DNA of 46,482 bases, from positions 1 to 46,482 of the forward strand of contig CALVOL010000003.1 of the NCBI GenBank assembly GCA_944350285.1. Direction: 5' to 3'. Both the position numbers and the translations under genes were made by a program. Each line of letters opens with the position of its first letter. The first letter of the stretch is position 1. Source of the stretch: an uncultured Bacilli bacterium (GTDB taxonomy: Bacteria; Bacillota_I; Bacilli_A; RF39; UBA660). The notes beneath the pieces are model-generated. The model did no database searches. It saw nothing but the letters and a program-made list of their open reading frames with translations, and had not been told where the DNA came from. Positions 22,113 to 30,515 of the stretch are shown here, piece after piece.

Positions 22113-23456
22113 ATGTTAAGAGCATTACAAATTATTGTCAATAAATTTTTAACGTTTCTCTGTAAATTATTCCACAAAAACGGAACACAATTTCCAGGGG
22201 CAATCAGCTATAATATGAATCAAAAAGTTTTAGAAAGAATCAAGTATCCAAAATATGTAATTGGAGTAACAGGCTCTAGTGGGAAAGGAACTACGACGAA
22301 CTTGATTTATCATATCTTAAAAGATGCCGGATATGATGTGGTATATAATGAAACTGGTAGTAATGGAATTCGTGGAATTACTACCCTAATTTTAAATAAT
22401 TGTAATATTTTTGGAAAGTTTAAACATGAAGTCTTACTATTAGAATTAGATGAGAAACATCTTCATCTAGCATTCGGAAAAAATAAAATGACTCATTTGG
22501 TCGTGACAAATATTACAAGAGATCAACCAGCAAGAAATGGCTCACCAGACTTAATCTATGATGCTATTTTTAATGTAATTGATGAAAAAACTACATTACT
22601 ATTAAATGCGGATGATCCAAGCCTCATGCGAGTCAGCCTTACCTTCAATGGTAAAATCATCACTTATGGTGTTAATAAAACTAGAGACTCCTACTTAAAA
22701 AAGGAATGTTTCAGTGTCGACAATGCCTACTGTCCTGCCTGTCATAAAAAATTAATCTACTCCTATTATCACTATGGACATATCGGTTCTTATTATTGTC
22801 CTAACTGTGATTTTAAAAGAGGAAATCCGAATTTTGTTGCCAAAAACGTTGACTTAAAAAAAGGAATCTTTGAAATCAATCAAAATTCAATCCATCTAAA
22901 CAGAAATTTTCTATTTACTGTTTATGCTACAACGGCTGCCTATGCTCTCACAAAAACAATTGGTGTGAAAGAAAAAGATATTTTATATGCTTTAAATAAA
23001 GATATCACTCCAAGTAAACGAGGCAAGGAATTAAAGATGAATGATCGTCCAGTGATGATGTTAGAAAGTAAAAATGAAAATGCTTTAAGCTATTATCAAA
23101 GTTTAAAATATATTGCTAATGCTGATGGAAAAAAAACAGTCGTACTTGGTTTCGATAATGTTTCCAGAAGATACAAATACAATGACTTATCTTGGCTATG
23201 GGATGTAGAATTTGAATTATTAAACGAAGAGTCCATTACCAATATCGTTTTAATTGGCAGATTTAAATGGGATGTTCGTGTTCGCTTGAAATACGCAAGA
23301 ATCCCTGATAAAAAAATTATCATGCTAGAAGACATAAATGAATTTGGCAATGTCATCTCAAAAGAAACAAAAGGAAATATCTATACCATGGTGTGTTTCG
23401 ATATGACTGAAATCTTATTACATAAAATAAAGGAGTATCAAGATGGAAACAATTAA
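22113..23456 (+). CDS. murT: divergent MurT-like lipid II isoglutaminyl synthase subunit
   Basis: MurT with GatD normally amidates the alpha-carboxyl of D-Glu in lipid II. The 447 residues keep the Mur-ligase layout: P-loop region GVTGSSGKGTTTNL (Lys58), LLLNADDPS near 165, a four-Cys zinc ribbon (Cys207, 210, 229, 232) and a C-terminal domain with LSWLWDVEFELL. It departs from characterised MurT at several signature sites: the residue after the P-loop Lys is Gly59 instead of Thr, the TNxxRDQxDRxGE segment reads TNITRDQPARNGS, the KNPxG motif reads KNENA, and NDNAADGRDxSW reads FDNVSRRYKYNDLSW. It overlaps gatD by 14 bases. The same reaction is doubtful; see the gatD entry. Confidence 0.8.
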   Translation: MLRALQIIVNKFLTFLCKLFHKNGTQFPGAISYNMNQKVLERIKYPKYVIGVTGSSGKGTTTNLIYHILKDAGYDVVYNETGSNGIRGITTLILNNCNIFGKFKHEVLLLELDEKHLHLAFGKNKMTHLVVTNITRDQPARNGSPDLIYDAIFNVIDEKTTLLLNADDPSLMRVSLTFNGKIITYGVNKTRDSYLKKECFSVDNAYCPACHKKLIYSYYHYGHIGSYYCPNCDFKRGNPNFVAKNVDLKKGIFEINQNSIHLNRNFLFTVYATTAAYALTKTIGVKEKDILYALNKDITPSKRGKELKMNDRPVMMLESKNENALSYYQSLKYIANADGKKTVVLGFDNVSRRYKYNDLSWLWDVEFELLNEESITNIVLIGRFKWDVRVRLKYARIPDKKIIMLEDINEFGNVISKETKGNIYTMVCFDMTEILLHKIKEYQDGNN

Positions 23457-24195
23457 AATTGCGCATTTATACTATGATTTAATGAACCTTTATGGAGAAC
23501 ATGGTAATATACTTGCTCTTCGTCATCACTTAGAGGCTCATAAAGTTCGTGTGATTATTCATTACTTATCCATAGAAGATGAAATAGACTTTTCAAAATA
23601 TGATATCTTTTATATTGGCAGTGGAAACAAAGAATCTTTCTTTCTCGCCTTAGATGATGTTATGAAAAGAAAAGATGATTTTATCAATGCTTTTAAAAAG
23701 AAAAAATTCTTTTTTGTGACAGGAAATGCTCTTGATTTATTTGGGAAATGCTATCATACTTTAGATGGGGCTAAATATGAAACGTTAGGATTTTTCTCTT
23801 ACGAATCCTATGAAACAGATTTTCGAATCGTCGGCGAACAAGTATATGAAATGAACAAGTTAGACAAAGAAGTAATTGGCTTTCAAAACAGAAATTCGAC
23901 GATGAAATACGTGAATGATTCCCATCTATTTGATGTAAAAAATGGGACAGGTTATGTTCCGAAATCTATGGCTGAAGGAATTCACAAAAATCATTTTTAT
24001 GGCACGTACTTACTTGGACCATTATTTATTAGAAACCCATATTTTACAGAGTATATTGTTAGTGAAATATTAAAATCAAAAAAAATATCTTATACCCCTT
24101 ATGAAGATGAATTAGAAATCAAGGCTTATGAGGAGTATCAAAAGAATTTGCTCCATGAAGAAATTTCAGAAAAAAATGAAACTAAAGAAAATTAA
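23443..24195 (+). CDS. gatD: GatD-like glutamine amidotransferase subunit lacking catalytic residues
   Basis: GatD is the CobB/CobQ-type glutaminase that feeds ammonia to MurT. The 250 residues align over their length: LYYDLMNLYGEHGNILALRH at the start, DIFYIGSGN near 55, GTYLLGPLFIRNP near 190. The catalytic dyad is gone. Where S. aureus GatD has ICGGYQFLG with Cys94, this protein has VTGNALDLFG (Thr93); where GatD has GTYLHGP with His189, it has GTYLLGP (Leu191). The GFENHGGRT substrate segment reads GFQNRNSTM. It cannot make ammonia from glutamine by the known mechanism. It may be a structural partner for an ammonia-using MurT, or the pair may do another job. Confidence 0.85.
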   Translation: METIKIAHLYYDLMNLYGEHGNILALRHHLEAHKVRVIIHYLSIEDEIDFSKYDIFYIGSGNKESFFLALDDVMKRKDDFINAFKKKKFFFVTGNALDLFGKCYHTLDGAKYETLGFFSYESYETDFRIVGEQVYEMNKLDKEVIGFQNRNSTMKYVNDSHLFDVKNGTGYVPKSMAEGIHKNHFYGTYLLGPLFIRNPYFTEYIVSEILKSKKISYTPYEDELEIKAYEEYQKNLLHEEISEKNETKEN

Positions 24196-24713
24196 AAAGG
24201 TTCTTTCCTGGTCTTTGGAAAGAGCCTTTTGTTTATCCAACTTTTTTGTTTTGAATTTTTGAACAATATATTTGGTTAGAAATGGTGTTAAGAAAGTTGT
24301 AACAAGCATGCAAATAGATATTTGAGAAATAGCGCTTGATAAATATATTTGATATTCTGGAATTATCTCGGCACATAAATAGCCAAATTGTAAGCCGACG
24401 ATTGGAAATAGCATCGCACTGCCATTTTTGAATAACTTTGTAAACTCATCATCAAGGTTTCCTAATAAAAATCCGAGTAAAAATGGACCGATTAAGAAAA
24501 TGACTGCTGTAATATCCATTGAACCTTCAAAGGATGTTAGAAACAATGTTGGGATATCGGTAAAATATATAGCTTAAGCCATAAGCCACGATAAGTTTGG
24601 TTGCTACTAACCCGAAACTCTTTTTGGATTTTTCTTTAAATCTTTTATTTTAATTTGAGTTCCAGCGAAGAAAATGATAAGTCCTAATAAACATGACATT
24701 CCTTCTGTTATCT
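24166..24713 (-). pseudogene. relic of a 2-keto-3-deoxygluconate permease (KdgT-like)
   Basis: Pieces of a KdgT-type transporter are readable in order on the minus strand. ITEGMSCLLGLIIFFAGTQ comes first in one frame, running into a stop near 24615. FGLVATKLIVAYGLSYIF continues in a second frame. Then FLTSFEGSMDITAVIFLIGP, LLGFLLGNLDDEF and, after what looks like a deletion, AEIIPEYQIYLSSAISQISI and LTPFLTKYIV follow. About half of the usual 310-330 residues remain; the beginning is missing. The 3' end runs into the murT-gatD terminator. Its former substrate, a pectin or hexuronate breakdown product, hints at lost sugar-acid use. Confidence 0.75.
24197..24234 (+). terminator. terminator of murT-gatD
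   Basis: AAGGTTCTTTCC (24197-24208) pairs with GGAAAGAGCCTT (24217-24228), 12 bp with one G-U, followed by TTGTTT. It begins one base after the gatD stop. Confidence 0.9.
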
Positions 24714-24718
24714 AAATA

Positions 24719-25357
24719 TTAGATATCACTCTTTTTTTCTTGTTCTCTTTGCATTTTTGAAAAGCTACAGCCACAGTAATCTTGACGATATAAATGATAA
24801 TCTTTGGAAAGCTCAATGCTTCTTTTATAACCATTTCTTTTTTTGAAATCGCTGTATAAATACTTCACATTGAATTCTTTTTGTAGCTCTTCCCCTATTT
24901 GGTTTAGGACTTCTGCATTTTTATACGGACTTACTGTTAGGCTGGTACCAAAATAATCAAAATGAAGTTCATGAGCTTTCAATACAGTTTTTAAAAGACG
25001 AAGACGGTAGCACTTTAAACATCGTGAGCCACCTTCTTTTTCGCTCTCTAGTCCTTTTGATAGCTGTATAAATTCTTCATGTTCATAGTCGCAATCCAAA
25101 AAATTGATTGGATATGGCATTGTTACTTCGCTTAAAAATCTTTTTTGTTCTTCTTTTCTTTTCAAGTATTCTTCTAACGGTTCTATATTAGGATTGTAAT
25201 AGAATACTGTGATATGAAAATACTTTGAAAGTCGTTCTATGACAGCCGAGGAACAAGGAGCACAACAAGTATGCAAAAGAAGAGTCGGAACGATTTCTAA
25301 CTCTTGGTTTTTTTCAATAATTTCTTGCATCCATTTATCATAATTTTTCTTTTCCAT
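24719..25357 (-). CDS. queH: epoxyqueuosine reductase QueH
   Basis: QueH reduces epoxyqueuosine in tRNA to queuosine, the last step after QueA; it replaces the unrelated QueG in many anaerobes. The 212 residues show the family's Cys pattern: LLHTCCAPCSSAV near 28-40, SRCLKCYRLRL near 112-122 and DYCGCSFS near 194-200, which bind an iron-sulfur cluster and a second metal site. DYFGTSLTVSPYKN is a further conserved stretch. I use the ATG at 25357; an in-frame GTG lies three codons earlier and neither has a strong ribosome site. It is separated from the kdgT relic by a few bases and probably monocistronic. Confidence 0.93.
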   Translation of the reverse strand: MEKKNYDKWMQEIIEKNQELEIVPTLLLHTCCAPCSSAVIERLSKYFHITVFYYNPNIEPLEEYLKRKEEQKRFLSEVTMPYPINFLDCDYEHEEFIQLSKGLESEKEGGSRCLKCYRLRLLKTVLKAHELHFDYFGTSLTVSPYKNAEVLNQIGEELQKEFNVKYLYSDFKKRNGYKRSIELSKDYHLYRQDYCGCSFSKMQREQEKKSDI

Positions 25358-25388
25358 AAATATCACTAGTCCATATTATAGTCATATT

Positions 25389-25895
25389 CTATACTTTTTG
25401 CAAGGAATTCGAATCATCAATCTTATCTAACAAATTCTTTATAGTACTCTCCTTTTGGGGAACATCTTGTAATAACTCAGAAAGTAATTCTTGAGCTTTT
25501 TTTGACTTTAAAGTCATATACCCCGATTCGCGATAAAGATCTTCTATAATCACTTTATTAGAATGATACAATGCTTGATACAATTTTTTCTTATCTTTAT
25601 CCTCTTCTTTCTCTTTCAATTGTCGTAAAATCGCTACTTCTTTAATTTTATTTTGAATTACTTTTTTTAAAGCTTCAATCATCTCTTCAGTTTTTTCTTG
25701 TTCTTTCGGTAACTGTCTTGGAAGCATCGTAATCGCATGAGCTGGACAAGCCCTCATACAAGCTCCACAGCCAATGCAAACCTCCTTATCAATCTGCCCG
25801 GTTTCGTTATTTGTAGCTCCCGTCGGACACACAAATAGACATAAACAATCTTTGGAACATATTTTCAAATCACGATGAGCATAAACATTTGCCAT
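25389..25895 (-). CDS. ferredoxin-like protein with two 4Fe-4S motifs and a helical tail
   Basis: A 168-residue electron carrier. The second cluster motif is canonical: Cys40, 43, 46 and 50 in CIGCGACMRACP. The first is unusual: Cys13, 17, 19 and 23 in ICSKDCLCLFVCP, spaced x3-x1-x3 in place of x2-x2-x3. From residue 60 on, a charged helical region follows (EKTEEMIEALKKVIQNKIKE and more) with no further Cys, perhaps for docking to a partner. It begins two bases after the double-rubredoxin gene, so the two are translated together; a shared role in oxygen or peroxide detoxification or in electron supply is likely but inferred. Confidence 0.82.
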   Translation of the reverse strand: MANVYAHRDLKICSKDCLCLFVCPTGATNNETGQIDKEVCIGCGACMRACPAHAITMLPRQLPKEQEKTEEMIEALKKVIQNKIKEVAILRQLKEKEEDKDKKKLYQALYHSNKVIIEDLYRESGYMTLKSKKAQELLSELLQDVPQKESTIKNLLDKIDDSNSLQKV

Positions 25896-25897
25896 TT

Positions 25898-26539
25898 CTA
25901 TGCCACCTCCAATATTTTAAAACTTGGCACTTTACAAATTGGACACACTTTTGGTGGTTCATCCCCAATATAGATAAACCCACAAATATCGCATACCCAA
26001 ATAGAAGTATCTTTAATATAATCTACTCCCTTTTCTTGATAAGTTTTAAGTAGAGCGTTTAATAAATTTGTACTTTTCGTAGCCCAAGTAAGAACTCTTT
26101 TCGCTCCCCTGTCTTGTGTGTTTTCTGCAACTTTCATAGCGTTTTCTAGTAAAGGAATATCTTCTTGAATCGAAGAAATCACCGTTTCAAAAGAAGCAGT
26201 TACTTTCTCAGATTTTTCCATAAAATAATCCGCTAGTTCTTGTAACAGTGCTTGCTCCTCATCTTGATATTGTTTTTCACATGCCTTGGCAAGATTAGAA
26301 CAAATAAAACTTTTTTCGTATAAGTCCATTTTTCTTAAAGGTTCAAACTCCTCATTTTTTTTAGAAGATACTTCTTCTTTTGATTCGGTAGAGCCATTTT
26401 CTTCTTCTACGAGCTCAAACATACTCTTTGGTGCTCCACACCACGGACAAGTCCAATCATCCGGCAAGTTTTCAAAAAAAATTTCTTCTTTTGAATCATC
26501 ATAGATATAGCCACATATTTTACAACGATATTTCTTCAT
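25898..26539 (-). CDS. rubredoxin-helical linker-rubredoxin protein (rubrerythrin-like)
   Basis: A 213-residue protein with a rubredoxin at each end. N-terminal site: Cys6 and Cys9 in [10 protein letters not shown], Cys31 and Cys34 in [10 protein letters not shown]-terminal site: Cys183 and Cys186 in [10 protein letters not shown], Cys199 and Cys202 in KVCPICKVP. The middle (about 60-175) is helical and sits where rubrerythrin has its ferritin-like diiron domain, but I see no ExxH metal motifs in it, so the diiron centre is probably missing. AAGGAG lies before the start. With the ferredoxin behind it, a redox shuttle or reactive-oxygen reduction is the likely setting. Confidence 0.82.
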   Translation of the reverse strand: MKKYRCKICGYIYDDSKEEIFFENLPDDWTCPWCGAPKSMFELVEEENGSTESKEEVSSKKNEEFEPLRKMDLYEKSFICSNLAKACEKQYQDEEQALLQELADYFMEKSEKVTASFETVISSIQEDIPLLENAMKVAENTQDRGAKRVLTWATKSTNLLNALLKTYQEKGVDYIKDTSIWVCDICGFIYIGDEPPKVCPICKVPSFKILEVA

Positions 26540-26562
26540 AAATCACTCCTTCTTTCTATACT

Positions 26563-27273
26563 TTAACTTGTAAATTCACTAAAGGAAATTTTATCACTGG
26601 AAGAATCTAAATATAGAGTACCACTTTTTCCTTCTAAGGAAGCATAAATTTCTATATAGTTATTTAACTTGCTCAAATTAATTAAATTTACATAAACGTG
26701 ATTGCCATCACTCATTCTAAGGAAAAATCTTGTATCGTCAATGGTTACATCGTTGCTTTTCCATGGTTGATATTCGATTTCACTAATTAAGGATAGTACA
26801 TTGGTATCTATTTCAATTAGTTCTTCAATAAATCTTTCATAATAAGTATCTGGTACGTAATTAATCAGCGTCGGAACGCCGTACAAGTTCTCACTGTCTA
26901 TTTCTTTTTTATTTGCTAGCACTAATTTGTTATTATTACGATTATAAAAAAGTGGGTTTGCTTCCGTCACATCAATTCTTAGTGTCCCTAAAATACTTTT
27001 ATGGATATCCACCGAATCAATGAGGGAAATCGTCTGCAATCTCTTCTTAATGTCTTTTGTACTTTCCCGAAACAAATAAGGATAATTCTTAAACCCTGAA
27101 GTAATAATAATTTCATTATCACTAACCAAGGTATTACCAGTAATAATAATCCTGGATGTCCTAATTTGAAAAAGCAAGAAAATCATAAGACCAACAAAAA
27201 AAAGAAGAATAAAGATTTTTAAAAATACTTTCCATTTAAAATGTCTTTTTATTACTTTCTTCTTCTTTTTCAT
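26563..27273 (-). CDS. ftsQ: cell division protein FtsQ/DivIB
   Basis: FtsQ/DivIB is a single-pass membrane protein of the divisome that bridges FtsL/FtsB and the septal wall enzymes. About 236 residues. A basic N-terminus (MKKKKKVIKRHFKWK) precedes one membrane helix (VFLKIFILLFFVGLMIFLLF). A POTRA domain follows (IIITGNTLVSDNEIIITSGF and SIDSVDIHKSILGTLRIDVT-like strand pattern near 45-105), then the beta domain. The ATG at 27273 has GGTGAG just upstream; TTG and GTG codons a little earlier are less likely. It starts six bases after the murB stop. Confidence 0.85.
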   Translation of the reverse strand: MKKKKKVIKRHFKWKVFLKIFILLFFVGLMIFLLFQIRTSRIIITGNTLVSDNEIIITSGFKNYPYLFRESTKDIKKRLQTISLIDSVDIHKSILGTLRIDVTEANPLFYNRNNNKLVLANKKEIDSENLYGVPTLINYVPDTYYERFIEELIEIDTNVLSLISEIEYQPWKSNDVTIDDTRFFLRMSDGNHVYVNLINLSKLNNYIEIYASLEGKSGTLYLDSSSDKISFSEFTS

Positions 27274-27278
27274 TTTTC

Positions 27279-28166
27279 TCACCAATCTTTATATTCTTGT
27301 TCAAGGACTAAATCTATGTCGTATTTTTCTTTTACCTTTTTCTTACTATATTCTATCAAATCTCGAATGTTTTTTCCAGTAGCGGATCCAACATTTACAA
27401 TGAAGTTCGCATGCTTTTCACTGATCATAGCATCCCCAATACGGTATCCTTTGAGTCCAGCTCCATCAATAAGTCTCCAACTAGGCATGTCAACAGACGG
27501 ATTTCGAAAAACACTACCGGCACTAGGCAATTCAAGTGGCTGGGTCGAAACTCTTCTCTCTCGGCGGTTTTGAATTTTTTTTATGGCCTCTTCTTTATCA
27601 CCGTATTCTAAAGAGAATGTAGCTGACAAAATAATATTTTCAGGATGTTCTTTAAAATAAGAAGTACGGTATCCATAAGAAATATTTTCTTTTGTCAATG
27701 TTTCTATATGACCGGCTTTATCTAAAAATGTAACTTCTTTTAAGCAATCAAATGTACTTGTTTTATAAGCTTCCGCATTGCCAAAAATAGAGCCTCCCAC
27801 AGTTCCAGGTATTCCGCTAGCCCATTCTAATCCCACTAAGCCATGATCCAGTATTTGTAATGCCAAAGAGTTTATCATCACTCCTGAGGTCACTTCTACT
27901 TCGTTGTCATGATAAGTGATGTTATTTAACTGATCTAGTTTAAGAATCACCCCATCATACATCGTATCAGATAGGATCACATTCGAACCATTGCCAATTA
28001 CAAAAAAGGAAGTATGATATTCCTTGGCATACTCTAAAAACTCTTGTAATTGCTCTATGCTTGTCGGATGAAGCATATACCTAGTGGTGGTATCAATCCG
28101 ATATGTATTATATTTTTTTAAATTCACATTTTCTTCTAAAATTCCAAATTCACCTAACTTTTTCAT
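27279..28166 (-). CDS. murB: UDP-N-acetylenolpyruvoylglucosamine reductase MurB
   Basis: MurB is the FAD enzyme that makes UDP-MurNAc with NADPH. The 295 residues show the FAD-binding motifs FFVIGNGSNVILSD near 55, WASGIPGTVGGSIFGNAEAY near 115, the Arg-containing YGYRTSYFK, and SAGSVFRNP near 225 with the proton-donating Ser; the C-terminal AMISEKHANFIVN is also typical. It overlaps murG by four bases (ATGA), so the two are translationally coupled. The stop codon is TGA, good evidence that TGA is not read as Trp in this organism. Confidence 0.96.
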   Translation of the reverse strand: MKKLGEFGILEENVNLKKYNTYRIDTTTRYMLHPTSIEQLQEFLEYAKEYHTSFFVIGNGSNVILSDTMYDGVILKLDQLNNITYHDNEVEVTSGVMINSLALQILDHGLVGLEWASGIPGTVGGSIFGNAEAYKTSTFDCLKEVTFLDKAGHIETLTKENISYGYRTSYFKEHPENIILSATFSLEYGDKEEAIKKIQNRRERRVSTQPLELPSAGSVFRNPSVDMPSWRLIDGAGLKGYRIGDAMISEKHANFIVNVGSATGKNIRDLIEYSKKKVKEKYDIDLVLEQEYKDW

Positions 28167-29236
28167 GCTATCATTTCCTTAATTGCTTGATAAATCATAT
28201 GAGCACTATCACGGGTGTCTAAAGCGTGCATCGCACTTTTTAATTTCATTTTTGTTGTTGCATCATTTAATAAAAGATCGATTTTTTCATCTAATAACTG
28301 AGCTGTAATATCTTTTTCTTCCATTAAAACAACGCAATTTTTATCACTTAAATCTTTGGCATTGTAATATTGATGGTTACCCGCGACATTCGGACTCGGT
28401 ATAATAATTGACGGTACTTCTAATGCCATTAGCTCACTAAGACTTCCGGCACCAGCTCGGCTAATTACTAAATCACTAATTTTTAAAAGTCCAGGAAGTT
28501 CCTCCATAAAAGGAAACACTTTGACATTTTTAGGAGCTTTAAAATCTTTCATAAATCCGTCATAGTAACCTTTCCCTGTAATATAGCAAATCTCATAGTT
28601 GTGAGGTTTCATTAAGAACTCTTTCATTTTATCGTTTAAAGAGCCACTTCCTAAAGAACCAGCAACCACCGTTAACAATTTTTTCCCTTTCGTAAGTCCT
28701 AATTCTGTTTTTTCTTTCTTAGGAACACTTAAGGCACTCGCGCCACATGGGTGTCCCGTATAAAGAATCCGCCCTTTTGTTTTAAAATACTTTTTGCTAC
28801 TTTCAAAAGAGACTCCTATTAAATCAGCATATTTTCCGATCATTTTATTGCTTTTTCCAGGAATACTGTTTTGTTCATGAATAAATGTTTTAATGTGTAA
28901 TTTATGAGCTACTTTTAAAACTGGATACGTCACATATCCACCTACTCCGATCACTACGTCTGGCCTAAATTCTTTCATGATTTCTTCACAACGTTTGATA
29001 GCGCGACGAATACAACCAATATTTTTGATATCTCGTTTTATATCTTTCGTAAATCCATATATTTCGATTGCTTCATAACGAATCCCTTTCTGAGGAATAA
29101 TCTCTTTTTCCATTCGATTATGCGTTCCAATATATAAAACTTCTAAATTTTTCTCTTGTTCTTTAAATTCTTCGATAATGGCTAAAGCGGGATTAATATG
29201 ACCCATAGTTCCGCCAGCTGAAACTATTATTTTCAT
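28163..29236 (-). CDS. murG: lipid II synthase MurG (GlcNAc transferase)
   Basis: MurG adds GlcNAc to lipid I at the inner face of the membrane, giving lipid II. The 357 residues have the family's glycine loops: SAGGTMGHINPALAI at the start and VAGSLGSGSLN near 170, plus the UDP-GlcNAc site ISRAGAGSLSELMAL near 265 and HQYYNAKDLSDKNCVVL after it. GIGGYVTYPVL-type and FIHEQNSIPGKSNK segments near 95-130 are also standard. Transcribed from the promoter at 29295-29323, together with murB and ftsQ downstream. Confidence 0.96.
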   Translation of the reverse strand: MKIIVSAGGTMGHINPALAIIEEFKEQEKNLEVLYIGTHNRMEKEIIPQKGIRYEAIEIYGFTKDIKRDIKNIGCIRRAIKRCEEIMKEFRPDVVIGVGGYVTYPVLKVAHKLHIKTFIHEQNSIPGKSNKMIGKYADLIGVSFESSKKYFKTKGRILYTGHPCGASALSVPKKEKTELGLTKGKKLLTVVAGSLGSGSLNDKMKEFLMKPHNYEICYITGKGYYDGFMKDFKAPKNVKVFPFMEELPGLLKISDLVISRAGAGSLSELMALEVPSIIIPSPNVAGNHQYYNAKDLSDKNCVVLMEEKDITAQLLDEKIDLLLNDATTKMKLKSAMHALDTRDSAHMIYQAIKEMIA

Positions 29237-29294
29237 GTCTACACACTTCCTTGTCTTCTTGTTTTCTTTATTATACTATATTTTGCCCTATTCT

Positions 29295-29323
29295 TTTATA
29301 GAACCAGTGTCAAACAATGTCAA
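29295..29323 (-). promoter_or_regulatory. promoter of murG-murB-ftsQ
   Basis: On the minus strand TTGACA (29323-29318), 17 bases, TATAAA (29300-29295). It lies in the 192-base gap between divergent murG and ftsW; for ftsW I see only AT-rich boxes and a GGTGAG ribosome site. Confidence 0.7.
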
Positions 29324-29428
29324 TTACTTTCTTATCAAACCTTGATCTAAAATTTTTTCTTTTACTTTTTCTAACATCTTAACTAGTATAAACTAACAAA
29401 CTTACGAATAAAATGTAATGGTGAGTAT

Positions 29429-30511
29429 ATGAAACACTTTGACCGACTTTTATTTTTTATTGTGATCATTATTGGGATTTTTGGAATTGTTATGATTTAT
29501 TCTGCTAGTGCTATCTGGGCAGAATATAAGTTTCAAGATTCTTTTAAATTTGTCAAAAGTCAAAGTTTGTTTTTTCTTTTAGGAATTATTATGTGTCTTA
29601 TTGTCAGTCGCATCCCACCTGATTTTTGGAAAAAATATGCTAATAAAATTGTTTTAGCTTGTTTTATTCTTTTGGTTTTGGTTTTAATTCCAGGAATTGG
29701 GACCGTTCGTAATGGTTCTAGAAGTTGGTTTGGAATTGGTGGTCTTGGTGTTCAGCCAAGTGAATTTGCTAAAATCGGACTTATTATCTTTGTTTCGAAA
29801 TACTTAAGTCAAAATCAAAAAGAGTTAAGAGACATAAAAAAAGGCGTATTGCCTATTTTACTCGTGATTGGAGTATTTTTCTTACTTATTATGTTAGAGC
29901 CTGATTTTGGAACTGCAATGGTAATTGTCTTAACTCTAGTCAGTCTCATTTTTATCAGTGGTGTGAAAGTATCTTTTTTTGTTAAAATTGGTATAGTAGG
30001 CCTTATGGGAATTGTTGCCCTAATCATCGTGGCTCCTTACCGAATGGCCCGAATTGTGTCTTTCTTAAACCCTTGGAGTGATCCTTTGGGTAGCGGGTTT
30101 CAAATTATTCAATCTTTGTATGCGATTGGTCCTGGAGGGTTACTAGGTCAAGGATTTTTAAATTCACATCAAAAACATTTTTATTTGCCGGAACCTCAAA
30201 CTGATTTTATTTTTTCTATTATTAGTGAAGAATTTGGATTTTTAGGAGTTTTAATTGTTGTTTCTTTCTTCTTTTTTCTCTTCTATCGTTCGGTGAAAAT
30301 TTCTTTAAAAAGCAATGATTTATTTTCAAAGTTTTTAGCTTTTGGGTTATCCATAGGAATTTTAATTCAAGCCACTTTGAATCTCTGTGTTGTAATTGGA
30401 CTCATTCCAGTAACAGGTGTGACTCTTCCCTTCTTTAGTTATGGCGGAAGTAGTTTACTCGTTACTATGATTAGTATTGGAATGATTTTAAGTATCAGTC
30501 GAAAACAATAA
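29429..30511 (+). CDS. ftsW: SEDS-family peptidoglycan glycosyltransferase FtsW
   Basis: FtsW polymerises glycan strands from lipid II at the division septum with a partner class B penicillin-binding protein. The 360 residues contain about ten membrane helices. Family signatures are present: VRNGSRSWFGIGGLGVQPSE near 90, LEPDFGTAMVI near 155, QSLYAIGPGGLLGQG near 225, PEPQTDFIFSIISEEFGFLG near 250 and the final PVTGVTLPFFSYGGSSLLV. RodA is the alternative; the murG neighbourhood favours FtsW. It is convergent with the gene at 30516-31256, only four bases away, with no terminator between them. Confidence 0.9.
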   Translation: MKHFDRLLFFIVIIIGIFGIVMIYSASAIWAEYKFQDSFKFVKSQSLFFLLGIIMCLIVSRIPPDFWKKYANKIVLACFILLVLVLIPGIGTVRNGSRSWFGIGGLGVQPSEFAKIGLIIFVSKYLSQNQKELRDIKKGVLPILLVIGVFFLLIMLEPDFGTAMVIVLTLVSLIFISGVKVSFFVKIGIVGLMGIVALIIVAPYRMARIVSFLNPWSDPLGSGFQIIQSLYAIGPGGLLGQGFLNSHQKHFYLPEPQTDFIFSIISEEFGFLGVLIVVSFFFFLFYRSVKISLKSNDLFSKFLAFGLSIGILIQATLNLCVVIGLIPVTGVTLPFFSYGGSSLLVTMISIGMILSISRKQ

Positions 30512-30515
30512 CTTT

